DNA of 64,000 nt, from positions 1 to 64,000 of the forward strand of contig JBAYOV010000013.1 of NCBI GenBank assembly GCA_041678045.1, given 5' to 3'. Origin of the DNA: UBA2357 sp041678045. GTDB lineage: Bacteria; Pseudomonadota; Gammaproteobacteria; Burkholderiales; Rhodocyclaceae. Of this stretch, positions 44,124 through 52,254 are shown in pieces (position 1 is the first letter of the stretch; each line of letters begins with the position of its first letter). The position numbers and the translations under genes are program-made. The notes under the pieces were generated by a model. That model searched no databases. It was given only the letters and a program-made list of their open reading frames with translations, and was not told the origin of the DNA.

Positions 44124-46487
44124 ATGCGCATCCAGGCCATGTTGCAGGCACGGCGGGCAGGCGTGCGTCGTGGGCGCCGCCTGCTTGCTGCCCTGCTGGG
44201 TGGGGGCCTGCTGGCGGTGGCGCTGGCCTGGGGGGCGGATCGCCTGTGGCCCTTGCCCTTGCCCGCCGAGGACAGCGCCCGCATCGTGCTCGCGCACGAC
44301 GGCACGCCGCTGTGGCGTTTTGCCGATGTGAATGGGGTGTGGCGCCATGCCGTGCGGCCCGATGAGGTGTCGCCCCTGTACCTGCAGGCCCTGCTGGGCT
44401 ACGAGGACCGCTGGTTTTATCGACATCCCGGCATCAATCCGCTGGCCCTGGCGCGGGCAGCCTGGCTCAACGCGCAGGCCGGGCACATCGTCTCCGGTGG
44501 CAGCACCCTGTCAATGCAGGTGGCGCGCCTGCTCGAACCACATCCCCGCACGCTGCGCGGAAAACTGCGCCAGATGGCGCGCACGCTGCAGCTTGAGTGG
44601 CATCTGAGCAAGGACGAAATCCTTACCCTGTATCTCAACCGTGCCCCCTTCGGCGGCACCATCGAAGGCATTGCCGCTGCCAGCTGGACGCTGCTGGGCA
44701 AACCCCCCAACGACTTGACCCATGCCGAGGCGGCCCTGCTCGTGGTGTTGCCCCAGGCGCCCAGCCGCCTGCGCCCGGACCGCTACCCGGAACGTGCCAC
44801 GGCCGCACGCGACAAGGTGTTGATGCGCATGCGCGACAACCTGACATGGCCGCACGCGGTGGTGGATGAAGCCTTGCAGGAGGCCGTGTTGCTGGCGCCG
44901 CGCGACCCGCCCGGGCTGGCCCCCTTGTTTGCGCGCAGGGTGGTGGCCGAGCGCGCCGGCGCACGGGTGCGCACGACCGTAGACGCCCGTCTGCAGCGTC
45001 GTGTCGAGGCCCTCGTGCATGCCTGGCGGGGTCGTCTGCCACCGCGCACCTCCGCTGCCGTGATGGTGGTCGAGCATGACACCATGGCCGTGCGTGCCTA
45101 TCTCGGTTCGGCCGACTTTGACAATGAGCAACGCTTCGGCCATGTCGACATGGTGCGTGCGGTGCGCTCTCCCGGCTCCACCCTCAAACCCTTCCTCACC
45201 GGTCTGGCGCTGGATGCCGGCCTGATTCATTCGGAGTCCTTGCTGCAGGACGTGCCACGGGTGCATGCCACGTATCGTCCCGGCAACTTTGCGAGCGGTT
45301 TTTCCGGTCCGGTGTCGGCCGCCGAGGCCCTTGCACGTTCGCTCAACCTGCCGGCAGTGCAATTGCTGGAGGCGTATGGTGCACGTCGCTTTCAGGCGGA
45401 GTTGACGCAGGCGGGGGTTCCGCTGGTGCTGCCCCCCCACGTCGCGCCCAGTCTGGCGGTCATCCTGGGCGGTGTCGGCACGCGCCTGGAAGACCTGCTG
45501 GCCGGCTATCGCGCCTTTGCGCGCGGTGGGCGCAGCGCGCGCCTGCGCTGGTTCGACGATGCGCCCCTGGTCGAGCGCCGTTTAATGTCGGAGGGCGCGG
45601 CCTGGATCGTCCGCCAGACCCTGCTCGGGCGGCGCGCCTCCGGCCAGCCGCTGGCGATGGATGCCGCTGCGCATTCCACGCTGGCCTGGAAGACCGGCAC
45701 CAGCTACGGTTTTCGCGATGCGTGGGCCATCGGGGTTGGGCCGCGTTACCTGATCGGTGTCTGGATCGGGCGTCCCGACGGCACGCCGGTGGCGGCGCAG
45801 TTCGGGGTTGGCTCGGCCGCTCCGTTGTTGTTTCAGGTGCATGAACTGGTGCGCGGCGGTGCGCCCGACTGGCATGAGGCCGCACCGGCTGCGGTGGCCG
45901 TGCGCGACATCTGCTGGCCAGGCGGTCAGACGCTGTCCGCAGCCCATCCCGACTGTCGCCAGCTGTGTCAGGCGTGGGTGCTCGATGGCATTGTGCCCCC
46001 CACGCTGCCCTTGCTCGACCACCCGAGCGGCGGCGCGCAGCGCCTGGTGCATTGGCTTGACAGCGAGGGACAGTGGGTGGCGCCCGACTGCGCCAATGCA
46101 CACCGTACCGAGTTGCTTCTGTGGCCGGCGGCGCTGGAGGCCTGGCTCCCCGCGCGTGAGCAGCGCGCCCAGCGGCTCCCGCCCCGATCCTCGACCTGTC
46201 CACCGCCCCCCGACCCACGAGCCAGCGCACCCTTGCAGATCGTTGGCCTGCGCGATGGCGACATCGTGCGCCTGGTCGGCGGCCGCCAAGGCCCGCTTGC
46301 CCTCAACCTCAGCGCCACCGGCGGAGCAGGGCTGCGACGCTGGTTCCTGGGCGGCGAACCCATCGGCAGCAGCCAGGGCGAAACCCCCCTCGCGCTGACC
46401 CTCGACCGCCCCGGCGAACACCAGCTGAGCGTGATCGACGAAAGCGGCCAGATAGGGCGGATCGGGATCAGGGTGCTGGGGCGGTGA
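44124..46487 (+). CDS. pbpC: Penicillin-binding protein 1C
   Basis: This is a 787-residue bifunctional peptidoglycan synthase-like protein. A membrane anchor lies at about 22-42. The GT51 transglycosylase domain (about 55-230) has the catalytic Glu in GYEDRWFYRHPG and GGSTLSMQVARLL. The transpeptidase domain (about 290-560) has SxxK in SPGSTLKPFL, and KTGTS in WKTGTSYGFRDAWA. The C-terminal BiPBP_C domain lies at about 690-787. It follows the alpha-2-macroglobulin gene by 13 bases, supporting joint repair and defence of the cell wall. The start at 44124 has GGAGG very close; 44139 is an alternative. Confidence 0.94.
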   Translation: MRIQAMLQARRAGVRRGRRLLAALLGGGLLAVALAWGADRLWPLPLPAEDSARIVLAHDGTPLWRFADVNGVWRHAVRPDEVSPLYLQALLGYEDRWFYRHPGINPLALARAAWLNAQAGHIVSGGSTLSMQVARLLEPHPRTLRGKLRQMARTLQLEWHLSKDEILTLYLNRAPFGGTIEGIAAASWTLLGKPPNDLTHAEAALLVVLPQAPSRLRPDRYPERATAARDKVLMRMRDNLTWPHAVVDEALQEAVLLAPRDPPGLAPLFARRVVAERAGARVRTTVDARLQRRVEALVHAWRGRLPPRTSAAVMVVEHDTMAVRAYLGSADFDNEQRFGHVDMVRAVRSPGSTLKPFLTGLALDAGLIHSESLLQDVPRVHATYRPGNFASGFSGPVSAAEALARSLNLPAVQLLEAYGARRFQAELTQAGVPLVLPPHVAPSLAVILGGVGTRLEDLLAGYRAFARGGRSARLRWFDDAPLVERRLMSEGAAWIVRQTLLGRRASGQPLAMDAAAHSTLAWKTGTSYGFRDAWAIGVGPRYLIGVWIGRPDGTPVAAQFGVGSAAPLLFQVHELVRGGAPDWHEAAPAAVAVRDICWPGGQTLSAAHPDCRQLCQAWVLDGIVPPTLPLLDHPSGGAQRLVHWLDSEGQWVAPDCANAHRTELLLWPAALEAWLPAREQRAQRLPPRSSTCPPPPDPRASAPLQIVGLRDGDIVRLVGGRQGPLALNLSATGGAGLRRWFLGGEPIGSSQGETPLALTLDRPGEHQLSVIDESGQIGRIGIRVLGR

Positions 46488-46496
46488 GGGGGCACC

Positions 46497-49367
46497 TCAG
46501 CCGCAGGTGCCGACTGCGCCGCAGGCGGTGCAGAAGTCGCAGCCGTCCTTGCGGATCACCGAGTGGTTGCCGCATTCGCTGCACAGCGAACCCTGCATGA
46601 CTTCGGGGTCGCTGTCGCTGTGCGGGGCTTCGAGGATGCCCATTTCACGGGTGGGGTAGCCTTTCTCGTCGAGCACGCCAAGCATGGCGTAGCGATGAAT
46701 CATGAGCTGCGCCATGTAGGCCACCGTGCTGGGGTAGTTCTGCTGGCGACGGGTGCCGGGCACGAAGGCCATGAAATCGCCCAGGGGCTCGGGGTAGTTG
46801 AGCAGCTTGCGCAGCTTCATGCCGATCCAGGCAGGGTCCATGACCCGCATGTCGAGCGACAGGATGCGGGTCAGGCCGTCGAGTGCGCGCGGGTAGTTGC
46901 CGGACAGCCACACCGAGTACGGACGGGTGACGCCGTCGGGCAGGGTGATTTCCTTCAGGCCGAGCACGAAATCCTCGCCGGTGGATGGATTGGTGATGTC
47001 CACCGTCCATGACAGCGTGCCGTCGGTGCCGGTTTTCGGCTCCTGCTGGCTGAACAGCGAGTCGAGCACCGGGGTGGCCGTGCCGTCGTTGTCCAGTGCG
47101 CCGAGATGTTCGCAGCGGTAGCGCACCACCTGGGCAAAGGCCGACACGGCGCCCGGGAACATACGCTTTTCGCCATACGGCGGGAACGCCATTTCGAACG
47201 ACTTTTCGCCGATGGTGCGGGCCAGGATGTCGAGCTTGAGGGCCAGCCAGCCCCGGTCGTTGGCGCGCATGTCCATGGACAGGGTCTTGGCCACGGCACC
47301 CAGGCCGCGCGGCTGGTTGGCGCCATTCACCCACACTTCGAAGGGGAAGCCGTTCACGCTGACCGGCTGGGTGTCGACATGGCCGATGAACAGGGCAAAG
47401 TCGCCCTGCGGGGTGTCGAGCATGTACGTCCAGGCCATGTTGCCGTCGGGCAGCTCGGGCCGGCCCGGCCAGCGCAGGCTGGAGAGCACCGGGGCGGGCA
47501 GGTTCTTGATCGACAGGCGGCGGTTGGGGTCGGACAGTTCCACGTCCTGCGGCTGCTTCTGTTCGGTGCTGGGGGTGACCGACAGCACCGAGCCGAGCAC
47601 GCTGTTCGGGCGGTAAGTGGCCAGCCCCTTCAGGCCCGCCTTCCAGGCGGTGAGGTAGAGATCTTCGAAGTCGGCGTAGGGGTAGTCGCCCGGCACGTTC
47701 ACCGTTTTGGAAATGGAGGTGTCCACATAGGGGGCGACGGCGGCGACCATGTCCTTGTGCGCCTGGGCGGAGATTTCCAGTGCGGTGACGAAGTAGGGCG
47801 GCAGCTTGTTCACATCGCCACCGAGGTGACGGTACAGGCGCCAGGCGTAGTCCTCGACCGCGTACTCCTTGAAGGTGCCGTCGGCCATGCGCTTGCGCCG
47901 GGTGTAGGTGTAGGAGAAGGGCGGTTCGATGCCGTTGGAGGCGTTGTCGGCAAAGGCCAGCGAAATGGTGCCGGTGGGGGCGATCGACAGCAGGTGCGAG
48001 TTGCGCAGGCCGTGCTTGCGGATCTTGTCCTTCACGTCGGCCGGCAGGCGCGAGGCGAAGTTGCCGCCCGACAGGTACATGTCGGCGTTGAACAGCGGGA
48101 AGGCGCCGCGTTCGGTGGCCAGATTCACCGAGGCCAGATAGGCGCGGTTGCGCATGAACTCGGAAATGCGGGTGGCCATGGCGCGCGCTTCGGGGGTGTC
48201 ATAGCGCAGCTGCAGCATGATCAGCGTGTCGCCCAGACCGGTGAACCCGAGGCCGACACGGCGCTTGGACCGGGCTTCGGCCTGCTGCTCGGACAGCGGC
48301 CAGTGGGTCACGTCGAGCACGTTGTCGAGCATGCGGATGGCGACATCGATGACCTTGCCGAAGCCTTCGAAATCGAACTCGGCCTTGTCGGTGAAGGGGT
48401 TGCGCACGAACGGCGTCAGGTTGGCCGACCCCAGGCAGCAGCAGCCGTACGGCGGCAGGGGCTGTTCGGCGCAGGGGTTGGTGGCCTCGATGGTCTCGCA
48501 GTAGTACAGGTTGTTGTCCTGGTTCATGCGATCCAGGAACAGGATGCCCGGTTCGGCGTGGTCGTAGGTCGAGCGCATGACCTGATCCCACAGTTCGCGT
48601 GCGCGCACCTTGCGATACACCCACAGGCCGTCGTCGAGCTGGTAGGCCCCGGCCTGCTTGAGTTCGTCGATGGGTTCGGCCTTGTGGGTGAGTTCCACGA
48701 AGCTGTCGGTTTCCACTGCCTTCATGAAGGCATCGGTCACGCCCACCGAGATGTTGAAGTTGGTCAGGTCGCCATGATCCTTGGCGTGGATGAATTCCTC
48801 GATGTCCGGGTGATCGCAGCGCAACACGCCCATCTGGGCACCGCGACGGGCGCCGGCGGACTCCACGGTTTCGCAGGAGCGGTCGAACACGCGCATGTAG
48901 GACACCGGCCCGGAGGCGTTGGACTGAGTGCCCTTCACCATGGCGCCTTTCGGACGAATGCTGGAGAAGTCATAGCCCACCCCGCCACCACGGCGCATGG
49001 TTTCGGCGGCCTGGGCCAGGGCGGTGTAGATGCCGGGACGGCCATCCACCGACTCGGTCACCGAGTCGCCCACCGGCTGCACGAAGCAGTTGATCAGGGT
49101 GGCCTGCAGGTTGGTGCCGGCGGCGCTGTTGATGCGCCCGGCGGGCACGAAGCCCATTTCCTGCGCTTCAAGGAAGCGCGCTTCCCAGTGGGCGCGCTTG
49201 TCTTCGGCTTCGACGGCGGCGAGGGCGCGGGCGACACGGCCGCGCACTTCGGCGATGCTCTGTTCGTCGCCCTTGGCATATTTTTCAATCAGGACTTCGG
49301 CGCAGATCTCCTGCGGCGCAAGGGTGCTGGCGTCGTGACGGGCTTTGGATTGGGTCTTGTTGCTCAT
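46497..49367 (-). CDS. nrdJ: Adenosylcobalamin-dependent (class II) ribonucleotide reductase
   Basis: This is a 956-residue protein. The alpha/beta barrel holds the family signatures SCETVESAGARRGAQMGVL and ATNPCAEQPLPPYGCC (active-site Cys and Glu), and IAPTGTISLAFADNASNGIE. A long C-terminal region ends in a zinc-ribbon-like CSECGNHSVIRKDGCDFC plus CTACG and a terminal CG redox tail. It reduces ribonucleotides to deoxyribonucleotides with B12, independent of O2, which suits a facultative anaerobe. It ends nine bases from pbpC on the opposite strand. An NrdR-box-like site lies upstream. Confidence 0.96.
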   Translation of the reverse strand: MSNKTQSKARHDASTLAPQEICAEVLIEKYAKGDEQSIAEVRGRVARALAAVEAEDKRAHWEARFLEAQEMGFVPAGRINSAAGTNLQATLINCFVQPVGDSVTESVDGRPGIYTALAQAAETMRRGGGVGYDFSSIRPKGAMVKGTQSNASGPVSYMRVFDRSCETVESAGARRGAQMGVLRCDHPDIEEFIHAKDHGDLTNFNISVGVTDAFMKAVETDSFVELTHKAEPIDELKQAGAYQLDDGLWVYRKVRARELWDQVMRSTYDHAEPGILFLDRMNQDNNLYYCETIEATNPCAEQPLPPYGCCCLGSANLTPFVRNPFTDKAEFDFEGFGKVIDVAIRMLDNVLDVTHWPLSEQQAEARSKRRVGLGFTGLGDTLIMLQLRYDTPEARAMATRISEFMRNRAYLASVNLATERGAFPLFNADMYLSGGNFASRLPADVKDKIRKHGLRNSHLLSIAPTGTISLAFADNASNGIEPPFSYTYTRRKRMADGTFKEYAVEDYAWRLYRHLGGDVNKLPPYFVTALEISAQAHKDMVAAVAPYVDTSISKTVNVPGDYPYADFEDLYLTAWKAGLKGLATYRPNSVLGSVLSVTPSTEQKQPQDVELSDPNRRLSIKNLPAPVLSSLRWPGRPELPDGNMAWTYMLDTPQGDFALFIGHVDTQPVSVNGFPFEVWVNGANQPRGLGAVAKTLSMDMRANDRGWLALKLDILARTIGEKSFEMAFPPYGEKRMFPGAVSAFAQVVRYRCEHLGALDNDGTATPVLDSLFSQQEPKTGTDGTLSWTVDITNPSTGEDFVLGLKEITLPDGVTRPYSVWLSGNYPRALDGLTRILSLDMRVMDPAWIGMKLRKLLNYPEPLGDFMAFVPGTRRQQNYPSTVAYMAQLMIHRYAMLGVLDEKGYPTREMGILEAPHSDSDPEVMQGSLCSECGNHSVIRKDGCDFCTACGAVGTCG

Positions 49368-49456
49368 GATCGGACAACGGCCTCCGTTGGGGGGGTGCTT
49401 ACGTTTTTGTTGGCCGAAGAATAGCGTTTAATTCAGGGAAAATCAAAAAAATAAAA

Positions 49457-49470
49457 TTGTTATAAAACAA
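49457..49470. promoter_or_regulatory. FNR/CRP-like inverted repeat upstream of nrdJ
   Basis: TTGTT-ATAA-AACAA is a perfect inverted repeat with the 5-4-5 geometry of FNR-type sites (consensus TTGAT-N4-ATCAA). It lies 90 bases upstream of the nrdJ start. The half-site differs from FNR at one base, so the regulator is uncertain. Confidence 0.4.
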
Positions 49471-49509
49471 TAAGATAACAGTTTTTACAGTAGCGCAAGT
49501 GTTTTTTGA

Positions 49510-49526
49510 CCACTATATGTAGTATG
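49510..49526. promoter_or_regulatory. NrdR-box-like site
   Basis: CCACTATATGTAGTATG matches the near-palindromic NrdR box (acaCwAtATaTwGtgt) at most core positions. NrdR represses ribonucleotide reductase genes. It lies about 143 bases upstream of nrdJ; a clear second box at the usual 31-bp phase was not found. Confidence 0.5.
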
Positions 49527-49690
49527 TGGAAAACCTGTTGAAAAGTGCTTGGAAACGGCGTGTTTGCTGGTGCTTGGGGGTGTGGATAAACGTTTTTTCA
49601 GGGCGTTTCGGTAAAATGCCGCTTTCCCGTCATCCCCACTCATGGATGCCACCGCCTGCCCATCAGGCCACAGATACAGGACCCCGCTGC

Positions 49691-50281
49691 ATGCCCCTCA
49701 CCCTTCCGCAACTCGAACGCCATCTGTTCAAGGCGGCCGACATCCTGCGCGGCAAGATGGACGCCTCGGAATTCAAGGAATACATCTTCGGCATGCTGTT
49801 CCTCAAACGCTGCTCCGACGTCTTCGAGGAGCGTCGTGCCGAGGTGATCCAGCAGGCGCTGGACGCCGGCAAGACCCAGGCCGAAGCCGAGCTGTCCGCC
49901 GACAACCCGCGCTGGTACAGCCGCGACGGCCACTTCTGGGTGCCGCCGCATTCGCGTTTCGACCATCTGCTCGATCATGCCCACCAAAACGTCGGCGACT
50001 GGCTGAACAAGGCGCTGAGCGGTATCGAGGCCAGCAACAGCAGCCTGGCCGGCGTGCTGGAACACATCGACTTCACCCGCAAGGTCGGCCAGGGCAAGAT
50101 CCCCGACCTCAAGCTGCGCCAGTTGATCAGCCACTTCGCCGAGATCAATCTGCGCAACGCCAACTTCGAGTTCCCCGACCTGCTCGGCGCCGCCTACGAG
50201 TACCTGATCGCCGAGTTCGCCGACTCCGCCGGCAAGAAGGGCGGCGAGTTCTACACCCCGCTGCTGGAGACATTGTCATGA
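49691..50281 (+). pseudogene. hsdM: Type I restriction-modification methyltransferase HsdM, truncated
   Basis: The 196 residues match the N-terminal helical domain of HsdM (FKAADILRGKMDASEFKEYI, FLKRCSDVFEERRAEV). They stop exactly at the start of the catalytic domain, within GKKGGEFYTPLLETLS. The SAM motif and the NPPF catalytic motif are missing. The conserved text breaks after Y-T-P where V-x-R-L-x would follow, and the stop is immediately followed by two palindromes. Only about a third of a normal HsdM remains, so no methylation activity is expected. An in-frame open stretch from 49526 precedes the ATG, but the family start is at 49691. Confidence 0.88.
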
Positions 50282-50307
50282 TTTGTGCAAGCACCCCTTG
50301 CACAAAT
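50281..50307. repeat. Palindrome 1 after truncated hsdM
   Basis: ATTTGTGCAAG (50281-50291) and CTTGCACAAAT (50297-50307) are exact reverse complements with a 5-base loop. It abuts the stop of the truncated hsdM. Confidence 0.8.
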
Positions 50308-50329
50308 TGTCCAACAGTCTGTTGGACAA
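50307..50329. repeat. Palindrome 2 after truncated hsdM
   Basis: TTGTCCAACA (50307-50316) and TGTTGGACAA (50320-50329) pair perfectly across GTC. It directly adjoins palindrome 1 and starts the same way (TTGT-C/G-CAA), suggesting two related operator sites. It lies 14 bases before the ATG of the AlbA_2-like fragment. Confidence 0.8.
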
Positions 50330-50342
50330 ACGGGAGCCTGAT

Positions 50343-50528
50343 ATGCCCCAGCGCCTGCCGCCCCGCGAAACCCTCACCGTCGAATTCAAGAGCGACCTGA
50401 AGAAGCTCCCCGACCGGGAGCTGATCGAGGCGCTGGTCTGCCTGAAAACCAACTACACCTTGGGTACCATGGCCTGTGAGCGGTTTATTAACCCGGCCCT
50501 TAAAGTCACTGCCAACCGTTCGGGCTGA
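50343..50528 (+). pseudogene. AlbA_2/Schlafen-like ATP-binding protein, N-terminal fragment
   Basis: The first 34 codons (RETLTVEFKSDLKKLPDREL then IEALVCL) match the start of the AlbA_2 DNA-binding domain found in putative transcriptional regulators of type I restriction loci. After LVCLKTNY the similarity is lost, where A-N-T-x-G-G would be expected. The frame then runs into the MITE-like element at 50485 and stops at 50528. It is a remnant of a gene of about 400-550 codons. Confidence 0.7.
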
Positions 50529-50611
50529 GCCTGTCGAAGCCCAGTCCCGGCAGCGCCCTTCGACAAGCTCAGGGCGAGCGGAGACAGCATGCTCAAGGGC
50601 CGGGTTAATAA
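50485..50611. mobile_element. MITE/REP-like element, copy 1 (127 bp)
   Basis: It is bounded by perfect 17-bp terminal inverted repeats, TTATTAACCCGGCCCTT (50485-50501) and its complement (50595-50611). Inside lies a second imperfect inverted repeat, GAGCCTGTCGAAG with CTTCGACAAGCTC. No coding capacity. The same element recurs in reverse orientation at 60958-61081, so it is a dispersed, non-autonomous repeat. Confidence 0.8.
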
Positions 50612-50697
50612 CGGATAGCGTTATGGGCCGTTATGGGCCTATATGGGACAATAGGCTTGTTTATGATCCGTCCCCTTCAGTCACAAGGACGTAGCCA

Positions 50698-51267
50698 ATG
50701 ACCACCGTCGCCATCCCGGCCTGGAATGCGCTGGGACTGTTGCCACCTATCGATGCCGAGGCGCCTGCCAGCAGCAAGCGTTCGCCTTACCCTGTGTCGT
50801 TGCTCGATGTGGTGCGGCGCTTTTCCTCTAGTCCGGAGCGTCAGGCTATTTTGCTCGGATTTTTGGCATACCGGCAGGCACTGCATGATGTGGGAGTGGT
50901 CAGTGGTTTCCAGTGGCTGGATGGCAGCTTTTTCGAGCATGTCGAACTGCTCGAGCAACGCCCTCCGCGAGATATCGACGTGGTTTCCTTTTTCCGTGTT
51001 CCAGAGGGCGTGAGCCAGCAGGAACTCTTGCTGCGCAATCCTGAGCTGTTCCGGCAGCCTACCGTCAAGGAGCGCTTCTCTGTGGACGGCTATCTTGTTC
51101 ATTTGGGGAAGAGTTCCGAGCGTTTGGTTACCGAAAGCGCCTACTGGTACAGCATGTGGTCACATCGGCGTAACCAGGCTTGGAAGGGCTTCGTACAGGT
51201 CGACTTGGCTCCCGGGCAGGATGCCGATGCTCTAGGTTGGCTGCAGCAGCAAGGAGAGTTCGCATGA
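50698..51267 (+). CDS. DUF6932-like protein with nucleotidyltransferase-type motif
   Basis: This is a 189-residue soluble protein that I tentatively assign to DUF6932. Residues 73-96 read W-L-D-G-S-F-F-E then R-D-I-D-V-V after 13 residues. This is the G-S-x(n)-D-x-D pattern of the nucleotidyltransferase fold used by minimal nucleotidyltransferases and some toxins or defence proteins. AAGGA lies seven to eight bases before the ATG. The stop overlaps the start of the next gene (ATGA), so the two form a module. It is intact although both flanks are decayed type I restriction genes. Confidence 0.65.
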   Translation: MTTVAIPAWNALGLLPPIDAEAPASSKRSPYPVSLLDVVRRFSSSPERQAILLGFLAYRQALHDVGVVSGFQWLDGSFFEHVELLEQRPPRDIDVVSFFRVPEGVSQQELLLRNPELFRQPTVKERFSVDGYLVHLGKSSERLVTESAYWYSMWSHRRNQAWKGFVQVDLAPGQDADALGWLQQQGEFA

Positions 51268-52172
51268 ATCGCACTGATTACCTGCACTTGCTCAGCGAGC
51301 GGGAAACCGTGCGCGCGCTGTTGGCCGACACTCCGGAAGAGGATGTCATCGACCGCTTCAGCCTGGAGGATCGTCTTTCCCAAATCGAGGCAACCATACA
51401 AGACGCACAAATAGACGAGCAGGAGCCGGCACGTGCGCGGCTGACCTTCAACGGTCGCCCCGTGGTTGGCAGCCATGGCATCTTTGCCGACTTCGGCATG
51501 CGCGCCGTCAGCAGCTTCACCGAGGCTGTCGCCTCCCTGGCTGCTTCGCTGGTCGCGCCTTTGGCTGCCAGCGGCCCGATTCCCAACCGCGAGCAGTATC
51601 AGCTGCTGATCACCAATACCGCGCTGGGCTCGTTCGGCTTCGAGCTGGAGGAGTTCCGCGGCAGTCAGCTGCCTCTGGAGCAAGCCAGTCAGGTGGCGCA
51701 GGCGTTGGAGCGCACCCAGATATTGCTGAGCAGCACGCTGGGCAATGACGATGAGCTGGCCGATGCGGTATCCGAAACCGATCCGCGAGCCCTGGAAAAG
51801 GTGCGTGGCTTTCTGCAGGTGCTGGCCGACAGCGATGCTGTCTGCACGCTGCAATGGAACGAACGGAGCGTCCGCTTCAGCAACGTGAGTCAGGTTCGCA
51901 GCAGCCTGGAGCGCCTGAGCCAGGACAATCTTCAGGAAGAGGAACGCACCTTGGTGGGTAAGTTCCTGGGGGCATTGCCGAACCGCCGTGCCTTCGAATT
52001 CCTCCCGGATGGGCAGAAGGAGTTCATTAGTGGCAAGGTCGCGGCTGCGGTGCAGGGTATCGAAGAGATCAACCGTCACGTGCAGCAACCAGTGACCATC
52101 CGCGTGATGGAAACCCGTGTCGGCAAGGGCAAGCCGCGCTACCTGCTGCTGGAGCTGCCGGACTGGACGTGA
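51264..52172 (+). CDS. Hypothetical partner of the DUF6932-like protein
   Basis: This is a 302-residue soluble protein that I do not recognise. Residues 1-50 are an acidic helical segment (LSERETVRALLADTPEEDVI, LEDRLSQIEATI). A beta-rich part follows (ARARLTFNGRPVVGSHGIFA, 58-77), then an Ala/Leu-rich helical region (82-165) and a C-terminal half with D-A-V-C-T-L-Q-W-N and PRYLLLELPDW. AGGAGAG precedes the ATG, which overlaps the preceding stop. The coupling implies a two-component unit. A toxin-antitoxin or defence role is inference only. Confidence 0.7.
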   Translation: MNRTDYLHLLSERETVRALLADTPEEDVIDRFSLEDRLSQIEATIQDAQIDEQEPARARLTFNGRPVVGSHGIFADFGMRAVSSFTEAVASLAASLVAPLAASGPIPNREQYQLLITNTALGSFGFELEEFRGSQLPLEQASQVAQALERTQILLSSTLGNDDELADAVSETDPRALEKVRGFLQVLADSDAVCTLQWNERSVRFSNVSQVRSSLERLSQDNLQEEERTLVGKFLGALPNRRAFEFLPDGQKEFISGKVAAAVQGIEEINRHVQQPVTIRVMETRVGKGKPRYLLLELPDWT

Positions 52173-52217
52173 GTTGCGGGCCGCATGTGGCTTGCGTAAC
52201 GGGTGAGCATGGATGCC

Positions 52218-52238
52218 ATCGGATGTTCGCCATCCGAT
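52218..52238. repeat. Hairpin upstream of the hsdR remnant
   Basis: ATCGGATG (52218-52225) and CATCCGAT (52231-52238) form a perfect 8-bp inverted repeat with loop TTCGC. No T-run follows. It sits between the two-gene module and the hsdR fragment. Confidence 0.45.
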
Positions 52239-52254
52239 CAGGATGGAGTAGTGG

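Larger units (their letters stand above)
49368..49690. other. A+T-rich divergent intergenic region upstream of nrdJ
   Basis: This 323-base stretch is much richer in A+T than its surroundings, especially 49428-49510, and has no supported gene. It holds an FNR-like inverted repeat and an NrdR-box-like site, listed separately. Confidence 0.6.

Noticed and set aside
42059..44305. Second 748-codon minus-strand frame opposite alpha-2-macroglobulin
   Set aside because: Antisense shadow as above.
47106..49424. 772-codon plus-strand frame opposite nrdJ
   Set aside because: Gly/His/Val-rich antisense text; nrdJ is unambiguous on the minus strand.
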